A DNA stretch of 64,000 nucleotides from assembly GCA_017395045.1 (NCBI GenBank), contig JAFPWG010000011.1:124001-188000 (forward strand). The letters are read 5' to 3'. This DNA is from Bacteroidales bacterium (GTDB taxonomy: Bacteria; Bacteroidota; Bacteroidia; Bacteroidales; UBA932). The notes beneath the pieces were generated by a model that saw only the letters and a list, made by a program, of their open reading frames with translations, was not told where the DNA came from and ran no database searches. Position numbers and translations under genes: made by a program. Of the stretch, positions 8,973 through 17,955 are shown one piece after another (positions within the stretch are counted from its first letter, which is position 1; every line of letters begins with the position of its first letter).

Positions 8973-9049
8973 TGGTGGCCCCGGAGGGATTCGAACCCTC
9001 GACCCACAGCTTAGAAGGCTGTTGCTCTATCCAGCTGAGCTACGGAACC
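8973..9049 (-). tRNA. tRNA-Arg (anticodon TCT)
   Basis: Read on the minus strand, the 77-base gene has a 7-bp acceptor stem (GGTTCCG with CGGGGCC, including G-U pairs), a D-arm AGCTCAGCTGGATAGAGC, an anticodon arm with loop CTTCTAAG giving TCT (Arg, AGA codons), and the T-arm GTTCGAATCC. The 3' CCA is encoded. The prophage integrase abuts its 3' side, as expected for a tRNA attachment site that keeps the tRNA intact. Confidence 0.95.
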
Positions 9050-9068
9050 ATCCTTTTCCTTAAGGGAC

Positions 9069-9078
9069 TGCAAAGATA
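9069..9078 (-). promoter_or_regulatory. Promoter -7 box for tRNA-Arg
   Basis: On the minus strand TATCTTTGCA lies about 20 bases upstream of the tRNA 5' end, a good match to TAnnTTTGc. T-rich sequence precedes it at the distance of a -33 element. Confidence 0.6.
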
Positions 9079-9097
9079 TGCAAAAAATCCGAAAAAA

Positions 9098-10474
9098 CTA
9101 CTGGACGAAGCTAGCGAAGTAACCCGGGAACAGAACGTTGGTGATCAGGTAGCCCACGATGGTGGACACGATCACGCTGATCAGGCCCGGCATCATGAAA
9201 CTGTGGTTCAGGAGGTATTTGCCGATCACCGTCGTTCCCGAGCGGTCGAAGTTCACCGTAGCGATATCGGACGGGTAGTTCGGGATGAAGAAATAGCCGT
9301 AGACACTGGGCAGCACACCCAGAAGCACGGGACCTGCTATGCCCAGCTGGTAGGCCAGCGGGAGGAAGGCGACGACCACGGCGCCCTGCGAGTTGATCAG
9401 GACGGACACGAGGAAGAACACGAAGGCGATGGCCCAGGGATAGGCGGTGACGAGACCCGTGAGCATGGCCTTCATTTCGTCCATGTAGTTGCCGAAGTAG
9501 GTGTCGGCCATCCAGGCGATACCGTAGATGGCGACCACCGCGACCATGCCGGACTGCCACACGGCGCCGCCCACGGCCTTTTTCGGAGAAGCCTTGCAGA
9601 ACATGATGTTACAGGCTGCGGCCACCAGCATGATGATCTGGATGCAGATGTTCATCTTCGGGATGGCGATGGCCTCGGCGACGGACCGGCCGTCGGAAAG
9701 ATGGATCATCTGGCAGAAGGCGAAGCCCACGATCACCAGCAGCGCTCCCAGGAAGATGAACACGGAAGCCTTGGCCTCCTTGGTGATGACCTTGTCCAGG
9801 GTGGTGGCGGAGGAACCGTACATGTAGGCGTACTGCTCAGGATCGGCCTTGCGCTTCTGGAACTCGGGATCCACGTCCAGGTCCTTGCCGCGCTTGTAGG
9901 AAGCGAGGGCGGCGCACATCAGGCCGATGACGCAGGCCGGGATGGTGACCATCAGGACCTGCGGGATGGAGACCATGTAGCCGTTCGCGTTGGAAATCGT
10001 GACGAAGGCCACGACGGCGGCGGCGATGGGAGAGCAGGTGATACCTACCTGCGAAGCCACGGAAGCCACGCCGCAGGGACGCTCGGGCCGGATATTCTTC
10101 TTGAGGGCGATGTCGCAGATGATGGGCATGATCGTATAGACCACGTGGCCCGTACCTACGAGGACCGTCAGGAAGAAGGTCACGAGCGGACCCAGGAAGG
10201 TGATGTGGTCGGGGTGCTTGCGTAGCATCCTCTCCGCGATCTGGATCATCCAGTCCATACCGCCCGACGCCTGGAGGGTGCCGGCGCAGGTGACGGCCGC
10301 GATGATGATGTAGATAACGTCCGTAGGAGGCGTTCCGGGCTTGAGGCCGAAACCGAACACGAGGATGGCCAGGCCGATGCCGGAGATCGCACCGAGAGCG
10401 AGGGACCCGTAACGGGAGCCCACGTAGAGCGCTGCCAGAACGATCAGCAACTCGATGATCATGACGAAACTCAT
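9098..10474 (-). CDS. dcu: Anaerobic C4-dicarboxylate transporter (Dcu family)
   Basis: The 458-residue protein is wholly hydrophobic with ten to twelve predicted membrane helices and matches the DcuA/DcuB family in length and in segments such as ASGGMDWMIQIAERMLRKHP and TGHVVYTIMPII. These carriers exchange fumarate, aspartate or malate for succinate across the inner membrane during fumarate respiration, which suits a succinate-producing Bacteroidales. The start ATG is 15 bases downstream of the PPC-domain gene, so they may share a transcript. DcuA and DcuB cannot be told apart here. Confidence 0.9.
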   Translation of the reverse strand: MSFVMIIELLIVLAALYVGSRYGSLALGAISGIGLAILVFGFGLKPGTPPTDVIYIIIAAVTCAGTLQASGGMDWMIQIAERMLRKHPDHITFLGPLVTFFLTVLVGTGHVVYTIMPIICDIALKKNIRPERPCGVASVASQVGITCSPIAAAVVAFVTISNANGYMVSIPQVLMVTIPACVIGLMCAALASYKRGKDLDVDPEFQKRKADPEQYAYMYGSSATTLDKVITKEAKASVFIFLGALLVIVGFAFCQMIHLSDGRSVAEAIAIPKMNICIQIIMLVAAACNIMFCKASPKKAVGGAVWQSGMVAVVAIYGIAWMADTYFGNYMDEMKAMLTGLVTAYPWAIAFVFFLVSVLINSQGAVVVAFLPLAYQLGIAGPVLLGVLPSVYGYFFIPNYPSDIATVNFDRSGTTVIGKYLLNHSFMMPGLISVIVSTIVGYLITNVLFPGYFASFVQ

Positions 10475-10489
10475 AGCTATGTCAGGGTA

Positions 10490-10912
10490 TTAGAAATCAT
10501 ACAGGTTCAGGCCGGTTTCCGGGTCGAAGCGACGGCCCGCCTCGCAGGAGAACCTCTCCACGACGAGTTCGCAGGCACCGTTGATGCGGGCGGTAAGAAG
10601 GTGCCCGCCCACGCACGTGTAGTCCCTCCGGCTGCAGGTCAGGTGGAGGTGCAGATAGGGCTTCCCGTCCTTGCGGGAGATGTTTCCGGTGAGGTTCGTA
10701 ATCTCCATCTGCTCGGAGAAGGTCTTGTCCACATATCCTTTCGTAGCAGGGTCCAGGAAGCGGAAAGTCGCCTCCGAAATGGCGCCGATGCCGTACACCG
10801 CCCCGCAGCGGATGTCCAGCTGTTCGCAGAAGGCGGCCAGTGCCGCGGAGATTTCGACATGGTTGTCGAGGCTCAGGACAAACTTGTCCCCGGAAGTCCG
10901 GTACTTGTACAT
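10490..10912 (-). CDS. PPC-domain (DUF296) DNA-binding-like protein
   Basis: The 140-residue product begins MYKYRTSGDKFVL and is a stand-alone PPC domain (plants and prokaryotes conserved, DUF296). The His-rich strand YLHLHLTCSRR (about residues 86-96) would form the metal-binding centre seen in bacterial members, and the end GRRFDPETGLNLYDF is typical of Bacteroidales copies. Bacterial PPC proteins form trimers; their role is not settled. The frame is open far upstream but the ATG at 10912 is the only start that gives a family-sized protein. It leads into the Dcu gene. Confidence 0.85.
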   Translation of the reverse strand: MYKYRTSGDKFVLSLDNHVEISAALAAFCEQLDIRCGAVYGIGAISEATFRFLDPATKGYVDKTFSEQMEITNLTGNISRKDGKPYLHLHLTCSRRDYTCVGGHLLTARINGACELVVERFSCEAGRRFDPETGLNLYDF

Positions 10913-10973
10913 GGTTTTTCGTTTCAGTGCCCATAAAGATACGAATTTTTTCCGTTCCGCGGCATTGATTGTG

Positions 10974-10983
10974 TATATTTGCA
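10974..10983 (+). promoter_or_regulatory. Promoter -7 box very close to a start codon
   Basis: TATATTTGCA at 10974-10983 is a strong -7 match. The ATG of the downstream gene begins at 10991, so transcription would start at or within a few bases of the start codon, implying a leaderless or nearly leaderless mRNA. Confidence 0.55.
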
Positions 10984-10990
10984 GGTGATT

Positions 10991-11950
10991 ATGAAAAAGA
11001 CGCTGCTCCTTGCGGCCGCCCTGTCCGCGGTCCTGAACCTGTCCGCCCAGTCCATCCGGACCAATTACCGGTCCGAAGGGATTACGCATGTCTCCACCGA
11101 TTTCGAGACCTGCGGCGACCTCGTCACCCGGGTCGAGAAGGTGGACTTTTCCGACGGCTCCTCCCTGTATCTCCTGTATATCGACCTGTTCCAAAAAACG
11201 CCTTTCACCGCCCCCAGGGGCGTGAAAATGACCGCCACCCTTCCCGGTGGGAAGTTCATTCGCGCCGACCAGATCGGCCGGGACTCCGCCACGAAAACCC
11301 GGCTGGAGGACGGTTTGTACCTGAACCGGCTGAAGTATGCCCTCGAACCCGCCGACATGGTCTCGATGGCCGGCGGAACCGCCTCCCTGGAACTCGTCAC
11401 CGGCTGGAATCCCGACGACTTCATCACCGTCAACTATCCCGACGACGCCTTCGGCGCCCTGCTGCGCCGGCACCTCGAGGCCATCGGCAAGGCTGCGGAA
11501 ACCACCATTGACCTGACTGTGGAACCGGCCGCCTATGCGAACCAGACCGGAAGCATCCTCACCTCCGCCACCCCGCTCGTCGCCCAGGGGGAAGCATTCC
11601 CCTATTACGTCGCCCTCAGCCACCTGTATTATAAGAACACGGCCCACGAGGACATCGACCTGGCCTTCCAGATCGGCACCGAAGACTCCTATCCCGTCCA
11701 TCCCGACGCCAAGGTCACCTTCGTCCTGAAGGACGGTTCCGAACTCACCCTCCCCCAGACGCGCGACGACGTCAATTTCATCTATGTCTTCCCTTCCCTG
11801 GAACAGGTCCGTACCCTCGCCTACCAGGGCGTCGCATCCCTCCGCATAGAAACGGAGAAAGGCACCCTCACGGATGCCTTTCCCGACAATGCTTTTTCGG
11901 AAGCGGTCAATCAGCAGTATCAGCTGCTGATGTCTCTCTCCGCTCGTTAG
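10991..11950 (+). CDS. Exported protein of unknown function (319 aa)
   Basis: The product starts MKKTLLLAAALSAVLNLSAQS, a clear type I signal peptide with cleavage likely after Ala-Gln near residue 19-20. ATG at 10991 is preferred over an upstream in-frame start at 10979, which falls inside the promoter -7 box. The mature part has no recognised domain; it is rich in Asp, Thr and beta-type segments and shows two loosely similar halves (around residues 50-150 and 200-310). It is probably periplasmic. The stop overlaps the stop of the convergent outer-membrane gene by 4 bases. Confidence 0.7.
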   Translation: MKKTLLLAAALSAVLNLSAQSIRTNYRSEGITHVSTDFETCGDLVTRVEKVDFSDGSSLYLLYIDLFQKTPFTAPRGVKMTATLPGGKFIRADQIGRDSATKTRLEDGLYLNRLKYALEPADMVSMAGGTASLELVTGWNPDDFITVNYPDDAFGALLRRHLEAIGKAAETTIDLTVEPAAYANQTGSILTSATPLVAQGEAFPYYVALSHLYYKNTAHEDIDLAFQIGTEDSYPVHPDAKVTFVLKDGSELTLPQTRDDVNFIYVFPSLEQVRTLAYQGVASLRIETEKGTLTDAFPDNAFSEAVNQQYQLLMSLSAR

Positions 11951-12441
11951 AACGCGTACCGCGCAGCCAGCGCGAAACCGTACCAGCTGCTCCCGATCAT
12001 CCGCGTAGGGATGAGGATGTTCGGACGGAAGTCCAGGGAGATCTGCAGCGGGAACGGGAACGTGTATTCCATGCCCAGCTGCAAGGCGACACCCAGGAAC
12101 GGTCCGGGTTTCACTTCTCCGTCTTTCGCCACGGCGGATCCGTAACCGGCGGTCAGGCCGGGACCTGCATACAGGGCCCATTCGCCATCCGTCCAGTCCG
12201 GCTGCGCAAGGGTGAAGTTGTACAGCGCCGTAGCCTTGAAACCATTGGTGCCGATGACGCCGATTTCGGCTTCGACGAAGTCGTAGTCGTTGTCGAACAA
12301 CGTGTACCAGTGTTCGTAGCTGATCTCACCGTTCATCGCCAGGCCGAACAGGCCGCCGCGGATACCGATGGCCTTCGGCTGGGCAAAGGCAGCGGCGCTG
12401 AGAGCCAGCGCCGCGACCAAAACAATCAGGAGTCTCTTCAT
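11947..12441 (-). CDS. Small outer-membrane beta-barrel protein (copy 1)
   Basis: The 164-residue product has a signal peptide (MKRLLIVLVAALALSAAAFA) and then alternating hydrophobic strands ending LAARYAF, with the terminal Phe needed by the BAM insertion machinery. It is predicted as an eight-stranded OmpA- or OmpX-like barrel. It is a clear paralogue of the gene just upstream (1-base gap), with the shared start QPKAIGIRG/QPKALGIRA and similar LYAGPG and FRPxxx segments. No substrate can be inferred. Confidence 0.75.
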   Translation of the reverse strand: MKRLLIVLVAALALSAAAFAQPKAIGIRGGLFGLAMNGEISYEHWYTLFDNDYDFVEAEIGVIGTNGFKATALYNFTLAQPDWTDGEWALYAGPGLTAGYGSAVAKDGEVKPGPFLGVALQLGMEYTFPFPLQISLDFRPNILIPTRMIGSSWYGFALAARYAF

Positions 12442-12442
12442 C

Positions 12443-12880
12443 TTAGAAACGATACCTCAGACCCAGGCCGACGCTGTCGTAACCGAAGCCACGGTTGTTC
12501 AGGAAGAAGAAAACCGGACGCCAGTCAAGGGAAAGCTGGAGCGGGACGGCGGGGAAATTCCATTCGACGCCGAGCTGCCCGGCAATACCGACGTTCAGGC
12601 CGGTACCGCCCTCAGGAAGGTTGTAGAAACCCAGCTGGGCGCCCGGACCGGCGTACAGGTTCACTTCGCCCGTACCGGCGATGATGAAATCGTACAGACC
12701 TACGATATCGAAACCGTTCGAGAACCAACCCAGGTCGAACTCGGCGAAGTTGCCGCCGAGGCTGTGCTGATAGGAAAGTTCTCCGCCATAACCGGCACGG
12801 ATACCGAGGGCCTTGGGCTGTGCGGATGCGACGACGGCAAAGCCGAGGATCGCCACAATCAGGATAAATACCTTCTTCAT
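12443..12880 (-). CDS. Small outer-membrane beta-barrel protein (copy 2)
   Basis: The 145-residue product has a signal peptide (MKKVFILIVAILGFAVVASA) and a barrel-like body ending GLGLRYRF. It is the first gene of a tandem pair and 30 bases downstream of rnfA. A TATCTTTAAC box (12899-12908, minus strand) may give it its own promoter, so joint expression with rnf is not certain. The pair probably arose by tandem duplication followed by divergence. Confidence 0.75.
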   Translation of the reverse strand: MKKVFILIVAILGFAVVASAQPKALGIRAGYGGELSYQHSLGGNFAEFDLGWFSNGFDIVGLYDFIIAGTGEVNLYAGPGAQLGFYNLPEGGTGLNVGIAGQLGVEWNFPAVPLQLSLDWRPVFFFLNNRGFGYDSVGLGLRYRF

Positions 12881-12898
12881 AATACTAAAATTAAAGGG

Positions 12899-12908
12899 TT
12901 AAAGATAA
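12899..12908 (-). promoter_or_regulatory. Possible promoter -7 box before the tandem barrel genes
   Basis: On the minus strand TATCTTTAAC lies 18 bases upstream of the copy 2 start. It fits TAnnTTTG loosely and no good -33 box is seen, so support is weak. Confidence 0.3.
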
Positions 12909-12910
12909 AT

Positions 12911-13513
12911 CTATTTGACCATGCCGCTGAAGCCCATGAAAGCCAGCGCGAGGATGCCCACGCTCACCAGGGCGATCGGAACGCCCTTGAAAGCCTTGGG
13001 GACATCGTTCATCGCCAGATGCTCGCGGATGCCTGCGAAGATGACCATCGCCAGGCCGTAGCCCAGGGAGGTCGCGAAGGCATAGACGAGGGCTTCGCCG
13101 AGATTCAGCATGTGGGAAGGAAGGCCGAAGGTGAACTCCTTGGTGACCACGGTGATGGCCACGCCGAGCACGGCGCAGTTCGTGGTGATCAGGGGCAGGA
13201 AGATGCCCAGGGCCTGATAGAGGGAAGGACTCACCTTCTTCAGGACGATCTCCACCATCTGCACGAGGGCGGCGATCACCAGGATGAAGGCGATCGTCTG
13301 CAGGAACTCGAGCTGGAACGGGACGAGAAGGTACTTGTTGATGAGGTAAGTCACGAGAGTGGCGAGGGTGATCACGAAGCACACCGCCATGGACATGCCC
13401 GTGGCCGTGGAAAGCTTGTTGGAGACACCCAGGTACGGGCAGATCCCGAGGAACTGCGCCAGGACGATGTTGTTGACGAAAATCGCCGAAATGATGATCA
13501 GAAAGTACTCCAT
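12911..13513 (-). CDS. rnfA: Rnf complex subunit RnfA
   Basis: The 200-residue integral membrane protein has six predicted helices and is the usual RnfA length. The two Cys that hold the membrane [2Fe-2S] cluster between RnfA and RnfE are visible in [10 protein letters not shown] (about residue 25) and [10 protein letters not shown] (about residue 110). The Rnf complex couples electron flow between ferredoxin and NAD to sodium or proton pumping across the inner membrane. It is last in the rnf order, 4 bases after rnfE. Confidence 0.95.
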   Translation of the reverse strand: MEYFLIIISAIFVNNIVLAQFLGICPYLGVSNKLSTATGMSMAVCFVITLATLVTYLINKYLLVPFQLEFLQTIAFILVIAALVQMVEIVLKKVSPSLYQALGIFLPLITTNCAVLGVAITVVTKEFTFGLPSHMLNLGEALVYAFATSLGYGLAMVIFAGIREHLAMNDVPKAFKGVPIALVSVGILALAFMGFSGMVK

Positions 13514-13517
13514 GGCG

Positions 13518-14108
13518 TCAGTCTTTTTTCAGGAACTTGTTGAACAGGACCATCAGGTAGCCCAGGCAGATGAAGGCGCCCGGAGCCATCACGAAGGCCA
13601 GCATGCCGTCGCGGCCGCCGATGAAGTTCCACCCGAAGGCGGAACCGGAGCCCAGGATCTCGCGGACGAGACCCAGGACGGTGAGTGCCAGGGTGAAGCC
13701 CAGGCCGACGCCCAGGCCGTCACAGGCGCTCGCGAGGGCGCCGTTCTTGCTGGCGAAAGCTTCCGCGCGGCCCAGGACGATGCAGTTCACCACGATGAGC
13801 GGGATGAACAGGCCCAGGGTCTCGTACATCCCCGGGGTGAACGCCTGCATCAGCAGCTGAAGCAGGGTCACGAACGTCGCGATGACGACGATGTACACCG
13901 GGATGTGGACCTTGTCGGGCACCACGGGAGCGATCAGGGAAATGACCACGTTTGACAGGACCAGCACGAACAGGGTCGCGAGGCCCATCGACAGGCCGTT
14001 CACGGCCGACGTGGTGGTGGCCAGCGTCGGGCACATGCCCAGCAGCAGCACGAAGGTCGGGTTGTTCTTGACCAGACCGTCGGTAATCAGTCTGAAATTC
14101 TTACTCAT
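13518..14108 (-). CDS. rnfE: Rnf complex subunit RnfE
   Basis: The 196-residue protein has six predicted helices and is the antiparallel partner of RnfA. Cys in [10 protein letters not shown] and [10 protein letters not shown] would ligate the shared [2Fe-2S] cluster. The start overlaps the rnfG end by 8 bases, which indicates coupled translation within the operon. Confidence 0.95.
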   Translation of the reverse strand: MSKNFRLITDGLVKNNPTFVLLLGMCPTLATTTSAVNGLSMGLATLFVLVLSNVVISLIAPVVPDKVHIPVYIVVIATFVTLLQLLMQAFTPGMYETLGLFIPLIVVNCIVLGRAEAFASKNGALASACDGLGVGLGFTLALTVLGLVREILGSGSAFGWNFIGGRDGMLAFVMAPGAFICLGYLMVLFNKFLKKD

Positions 14109-14670
14109 GGACCGGTCCTCCTATGGATTTAACCGCATCGACGGCGTTCTTCACCGCCAGCGCATAGGCGCGGGAGGTGATGGTGGAAGCCGTAATGGCG
14201 TCCACGTCACCGCCGTCTTTCTTGACGGTCAGGATCTTCTCTGCGGGGTTGAAGCCTTCCCACTGGGCCATGAACCTGGCGTCGGTGTTGCACTTGGCGC
14301 CGAGGCCCGGGGTTTCGGAATGGGAGAGGACGGAAGTGTTGTACACCACACCGTCCGGGGTGACGCCCACCATCAGGGACAGGGGACCGCCGAAGCCGAC
14401 AACGGTGGACTCGACGGCATAGCCGACGGTTTCGCCGCCCTTGAGGGCCTTGTAGTAGTTATAGGTCTTTCCGTCCACCTCCACCGCTTCCGGAGCGGTT
14501 TCGTCGAAGGCGGGAAGCACGGCACCGATCGCCTTGTCCATCTTGGCCTTGGAGGCCGCGTCGATGGGATCCTTCGTGAGGGCGTACGCGCCGCCGAGCA
14601 CGGCGGAGCACAGCAGGCAGGTGAGGCCGAGGACCATCACCATGTTCTTGAGATTGGATTGTGCGGCCAT
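14101..14670 (-). CDS. rnfG: Rnf complex subunit RnfG (covalent FMN)
   Basis: The 189-residue protein has one N-terminal membrane helix (about residues 9-29) and a periplasmic FMN-binding domain. The flavinylation motif appears as ITASTITSRA near residue 158, with the Thr that takes FMN through a phosphoester bond. It passes electrons between RnfD and the RnfA/E cluster. It begins one base after the rnfD stop. Confidence 0.93.
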   Translation of the reverse strand: MAAQSNLKNMVMVLGLTCLLCSAVLGGAYALTKDPIDAASKAKMDKAIGAVLPAFDETAPEAVEVDGKTYNYYKALKGGETVGYAVESTVVGFGGPLSLMVGVTPDGVVYNTSVLSHSETPGLGAKCNTDARFMAQWEGFNPAEKILTVKKDGGDVDAITASTITSRAYALAVKNAVDAVKSIGGPVHE

Positions 14671-14671
14671 C

Positions 14672-15655
14672 TTACTTCCTCCCGAACTTTTTCTGGTGGA
14701 ACGCCCGGTTGATGAGCGGAACGAACGAATTCATGATCAGGATGGCGAAGGAAACGCCTTCCGGATAGGAACCGAAGTAACGGATCATCATCGTCAGGAA
14801 GCCGATGCCCACGCCGAAGATGACGCCGCCCCAGACGCTCATCGGGGAAGTCACATAATCGGTGGCCATGAAGCAGGCGCCCAGGATGAGACCGCCCGTG
14901 AGGAGGTTGAACACGGGACCGGTGAAACGGTCGGGGTTCACGCCCCAGAAGATGAGCGCCGTCAGCGCCACGGTGGCGAAGATCGTCAGGGTGATCCACG
15001 GCTTGATGACGCGGCGGCAGCACAGGTACACGAAGCCCAGCAGCAGGGCGATGGCGCACACCTCGCCGGCGGAACCGCCGAGGTTCGCGAACAGCATCTG
15101 GCCGTAGTCGTAGCCGTGCTGCGCCATGATGTCCTTCACGGACGCGCCGCCCATCAGGCCTTCGTTGATGACGCCCAGCGGGGTGGCCCCGGTGATGGCG
15201 TCGGCCCCGAAGAGGCCCTGCGGCATGGACCAGGTGGTCATGTAGGTCGGGAAGGAAACGAGCAGGAACACGCGGCCCACGAGGGCGGGGTTCCAGATGT
15301 TCTGTCCCAAGCCGCCGAAGGTCATCTTGGCGACGCCGATGGCGACGACCGCGCCGATGAATACGACCCACCAGGGCGTGGTGTACGGCAGGTTCAGCGC
15401 CAGGAGGATGCCCGTCACGACCGCGGAAAGGTCGCAAAGGGTCGAGGGTTTCTTGAGGAGGAAACGGGTGATGGCCCACTCCAGCAGGAGGCAGGAGACC
15501 ACGCTCACCGCCATCACGAGGATCTCCCTCCATCCGTAGAATACGAAGGAGCAGAGAACCGCGGGCATGAGCGCGATCACGACATCCAGCATCAGGGATC
15601 TCGTAGAATCCTTGGAATGGATGTGAGGTGAAGGGGATACGATCATTTTACTCAT
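14672..15655 (-). CDS. rnfD: Rnf complex subunit RnfD (covalent FMN)
   Basis: The 327-residue integral membrane protein has nine or ten predicted helices. The FMN attachment motif is visible as ADAITGATPLG near residue 153. With RnfG it forms the membrane electron path and part of the ion channel. A 6-base gap separates it from rnfC. Confidence 0.95.
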   Translation of the reverse strand: MSKMIVSPSPHIHSKDSTRSLMLDVVIALMPAVLCSFVFYGWREILVMAVSVVSCLLLEWAITRFLLKKPSTLCDLSAVVTGILLALNLPYTTPWWVVFIGAVVAIGVAKMTFGGLGQNIWNPALVGRVFLLVSFPTYMTTWSMPQGLFGADAITGATPLGVINEGLMGGASVKDIMAQHGYDYGQMLFANLGGSAGEVCAIALLLGFVYLCCRRVIKPWITLTIFATVALTALIFWGVNPDRFTGPVFNLLTGGLILGACFMATDYVTSPMSVWGGVIFGVGIGFLTMMIRYFGSYPEGVSFAILIMNSFVPLINRAFHQKKFGRK

Positions 15656-15661
15656 AATCCA

Positions 15662-17035
15662 TTACTTTTTGGCGGCTTCCGCGGCGGCCTTGGCGGCCGC
15701 GGCACGGGCCCGGATGGCACCCAGGGCAAGGCCCTTGCCCGTACGGATGATATCCAGCAGCGGGATGTGGGCGGGACAGGAGAAGAGGCAGCAGCCGCAT
15801 TCGATGCAGTCCTGGGCGGCGTTGGCTTCCAACGCCTCGACGTCCTGGCTGCGGGATAGTTTCTGCAGCAGGAACGGTTCCAGGCCCATCGGGCAGGCAT
15901 CCGCGCACTTGCCGCAGCGGATGCACGCGGTCTCGGGGGCGCGGCGGGTCTGCTTTTCCGAGAGGAAGAGCAGGGCGCTCGTACCCTTGACCGTGGAGGC
16001 CTCGAGATTCGCGATCGCCTTGCCCATCATGGGGCCGCCGCTGATGGCCTTGGCCGCATCGGCGGGGACGCCGCCGAGGCAGTCGGCGATATAGGTGAAC
16101 GGAGTGCCCACGCGCACCTGCAGGTTCGCCTGCTTCGGGAAGCACTCGCCCGTCACGGTGATGACGTTGTCCACGAGGGGTTTGTTCTTCTGCACCGCGT
16201 CATAGACCGCGAGGGCCGTGCCCACGTTCTGGACGACTGCGCCCACGCTGATGGGCAGGCCGCCGGAGCCAACCTGGCGGTGCATCACCGCGTCGATGAG
16301 CTGTTTCTCACTACCCTGCGGGTAGCGCATCTTCAGCTCCATCACATCCACGCATCCGAATCCCAGTTTCGCGATGACTTCGCGGATATGGGCGATCGCC
16401 TCGGGCTTGTTCTCCTCGATGGCGATGGTGCAGGGCACGTTCCCCATCACCTGGGACAGGATGGCCGCACCGACGACCACTTGTTCGCCCTTCTCCAGAA
16501 GGACACGGAAGTCGGAGGTGAGGTACGGCTCGCATTCGCAGCCGTTGATGATCACCCGCTCGCACTTGGATCCCGGAGGAGGGGAAAGTTTCACGTGCGT
16601 GGGGAAGGTCGCGCCGCCGAGACCCACGACGCCGGCCTGACGGACCTTCTCGATGATGGCCTTGTTGTCGGCGGGGATTTCTGTGACGAGGGTGTCGGTC
16701 GTATCGATGCCCTCCAGCCACTCGTCGCCTTCCACGGCGATCTCGATATGGGTGACGGGGCGGCCGGCGAGGTCGGCGCGGGGGCCGACGGACTTCACCG
16801 TGCCGGACACCGAAGAGTGGATGTAGGCAGACACGAAACCGCCCGGTTCGGCAATCACCTGGCCTACCTTCACCTTGTCGCCCGGAGCGACCACCGGAAC
16901 GCTGGGCGCACCGATGTGCTGGGCGACGGAAAGATACACGGTCGGAGGAAGCGGCAGGGCTTCGATCCGGCAGTCGCGTGCGATTTTGTTGTCGTGCGGA
17001 TGGACTCCGCCGATGGCGAATGATCTCTTACTCAT
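15662..17035 (-). CDS. rnfC: Rnf complex subunit RnfC (NADH/ferredoxin side)
   Basis: The 457-residue cytoplasmic protein begins MSKRSFAIGGVHPHDNK. It has the N-terminal barrel-sandwich, the Complex1 51K-like flavin/NAD-binding core (GLGGATFPTHVK), a SLBB segment, and two [4Fe-4S] motifs, CIRCGKCADACP near residue 367 and CIECGCCLFSCP near residue 406, then an Ala/Lys tail. ATG at 17035 overlaps the rnfB stop by 8 bases and is preferred over a start 16 codons upstream that would lie inside rnfB. Confidence 0.95.
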   Translation of the reverse strand: MSKRSFAIGGVHPHDNKIARDCRIEALPLPPTVYLSVAQHIGAPSVPVVAPGDKVKVGQVIAEPGGFVSAYIHSSVSGTVKSVGPRADLAGRPVTHIEIAVEGDEWLEGIDTTDTLVTEIPADNKAIIEKVRQAGVVGLGGATFPTHVKLSPPPGSKCERVIINGCECEPYLTSDFRVLLEKGEQVVVGAAILSQVMGNVPCTIAIEENKPEAIAHIREVIAKLGFGCVDVMELKMRYPQGSEKQLIDAVMHRQVGSGGLPISVGAVVQNVGTALAVYDAVQKNKPLVDNVITVTGECFPKQANLQVRVGTPFTYIADCLGGVPADAAKAISGGPMMGKAIANLEASTVKGTSALLFLSEKQTRRAPETACIRCGKCADACPMGLEPFLLQKLSRSQDVEALEANAAQDCIECGCCLFSCPAHIPLLDIIRTGKGLALGAIRARAAAAKAAAEAAKK

Positions 17036-17933
17036 GGGCGGCCTCCTTGGCTGCTTCGGCAGCCTTCTTTTTCCTTTCCGCAATCCGGGCTTTGACAGCG
17101 TCCTTGTCCAAGGGCTTCGGGAAGTTCACCCCGTGGATGGCGCCTGTCGGGCACACGGCCTCGCATTCGCGGCAAAGCTTGCACTTGGCAGGGTCGATGT
17201 ACGCGATGTTGCCCTCCATGACGATGGCCTCGTGCGTACAGGTCTTCGCGCAAAGGCCGCAGCCGATGCAGGCGTTCGCACAAGCCCTCTTCGCGACAGG
17301 GCCCTTGTCCCTGTTCACACAGGAAACGTATTCGCGCATGCCGCGCGGTCCTTTCGGACGAAGTTCGATGATGCGTTTCGGGCAGGCTTTGGCGCAGGCT
17401 CCGCAGGCGGTGCACTTCTCCTCGTCCACGACCGGAAGGCCGGTGGCGGGATCCATGGACAGGGCTCCGAAGGAGCAAGCCGCAACGCAGTCGCCACAGC
17501 CCAGGCATCCATAGGAGCAGCCCGTGTCGCCCGAATACAGGGCGGCCTTGACGGCGCACGAGGCGAAACCGTCGTACTCGTTCAGGCGGGGACGGGCCTC
17601 ACAGGTTCCGTTGCAGCGGACGACGGCCACTTGGGGGGCCTTCGCCTTCACCTCGTAGCCGAGGATGGCCGCAACCTTCGCCATGACGTCGTTGCCGCCG
17701 ACCGGACAGTAGTTGTCGTCCAGGTTGGGCGCCTTCACCGCAGCCTCGGCGAAAGCCCGGCAGCCGGCAAAGCCGCAACCGCCGCAGTTTGCGCCCGGCA
17801 TCACTTTCTCGACCTCGTCGATGCGCGGATCTTCCTCCACCCGGAACTTCTTGGCTACCAGGAAGAGGACGAGCGCGAGCAAGACGCCGAGAACGGTGAT
17901 GATCGCAATGGTCCAGATAATAGTATTGGTCAT
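17028..17933 (-). CDS. rnfB: Rnf complex subunit RnfB (polyferredoxin)
   Basis: The 301-residue protein has an N-terminal membrane anchor (about residues 5-26), a [4Fe-4S] domain with CGGCGFAGC near residue 50, and four ferredoxin-type CxxCxxCxxxCP-like motifs (about residues 140-265). It takes electrons from ferredoxin and feeds the membrane subunits. The C-terminal KKKAAEAAKEAAHE tail is low in complexity. It lies 22 bases after rseC in the canonical Bacteroides rnf order. Confidence 0.95.
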   Translation of the reverse strand: MTNTIIWTIAIITVLGVLLALVLFLVAKKFRVEEDPRIDEVEKVMPGANCGGCGFAGCRAFAEAAVKAPNLDDNYCPVGGNDVMAKVAAILGYEVKAKAPQVAVVRCNGTCEARPRLNEYDGFASCAVKAALYSGDTGCSYGCLGCGDCVAACSFGALSMDPATGLPVVDEEKCTACGACAKACPKRIIELRPKGPRGMREYVSCVNRDKGPVAKRACANACIGCGLCAKTCTHEAIVMEGNIAYIDPAKCKLCRECEAVCPTGAIHGVNFPKPLDKDAVKARIAERKKKAAEAAKEAAHE

Positions 17934-17955
17934 ATATGACAGGTTTGGTCAGTGT

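Noticed and set aside
8858..10225. 455-codon + strand frame through the tRNA and antisense to the Dcu gene
   Set aside because: It runs through the tRNA and the transporter in antisense and has a His/Asp/Gly-rich composition typical of GC-rich shadow frames.
10490..12181. A 563-codon minus-strand frame that includes the PPC-domain gene
   Set aside because: Only the last 140 residues resemble a protein family; the rest lies antisense to the exported-protein gene at 10991-11950 and reads as low-complexity Gly/Asp-rich sequence.
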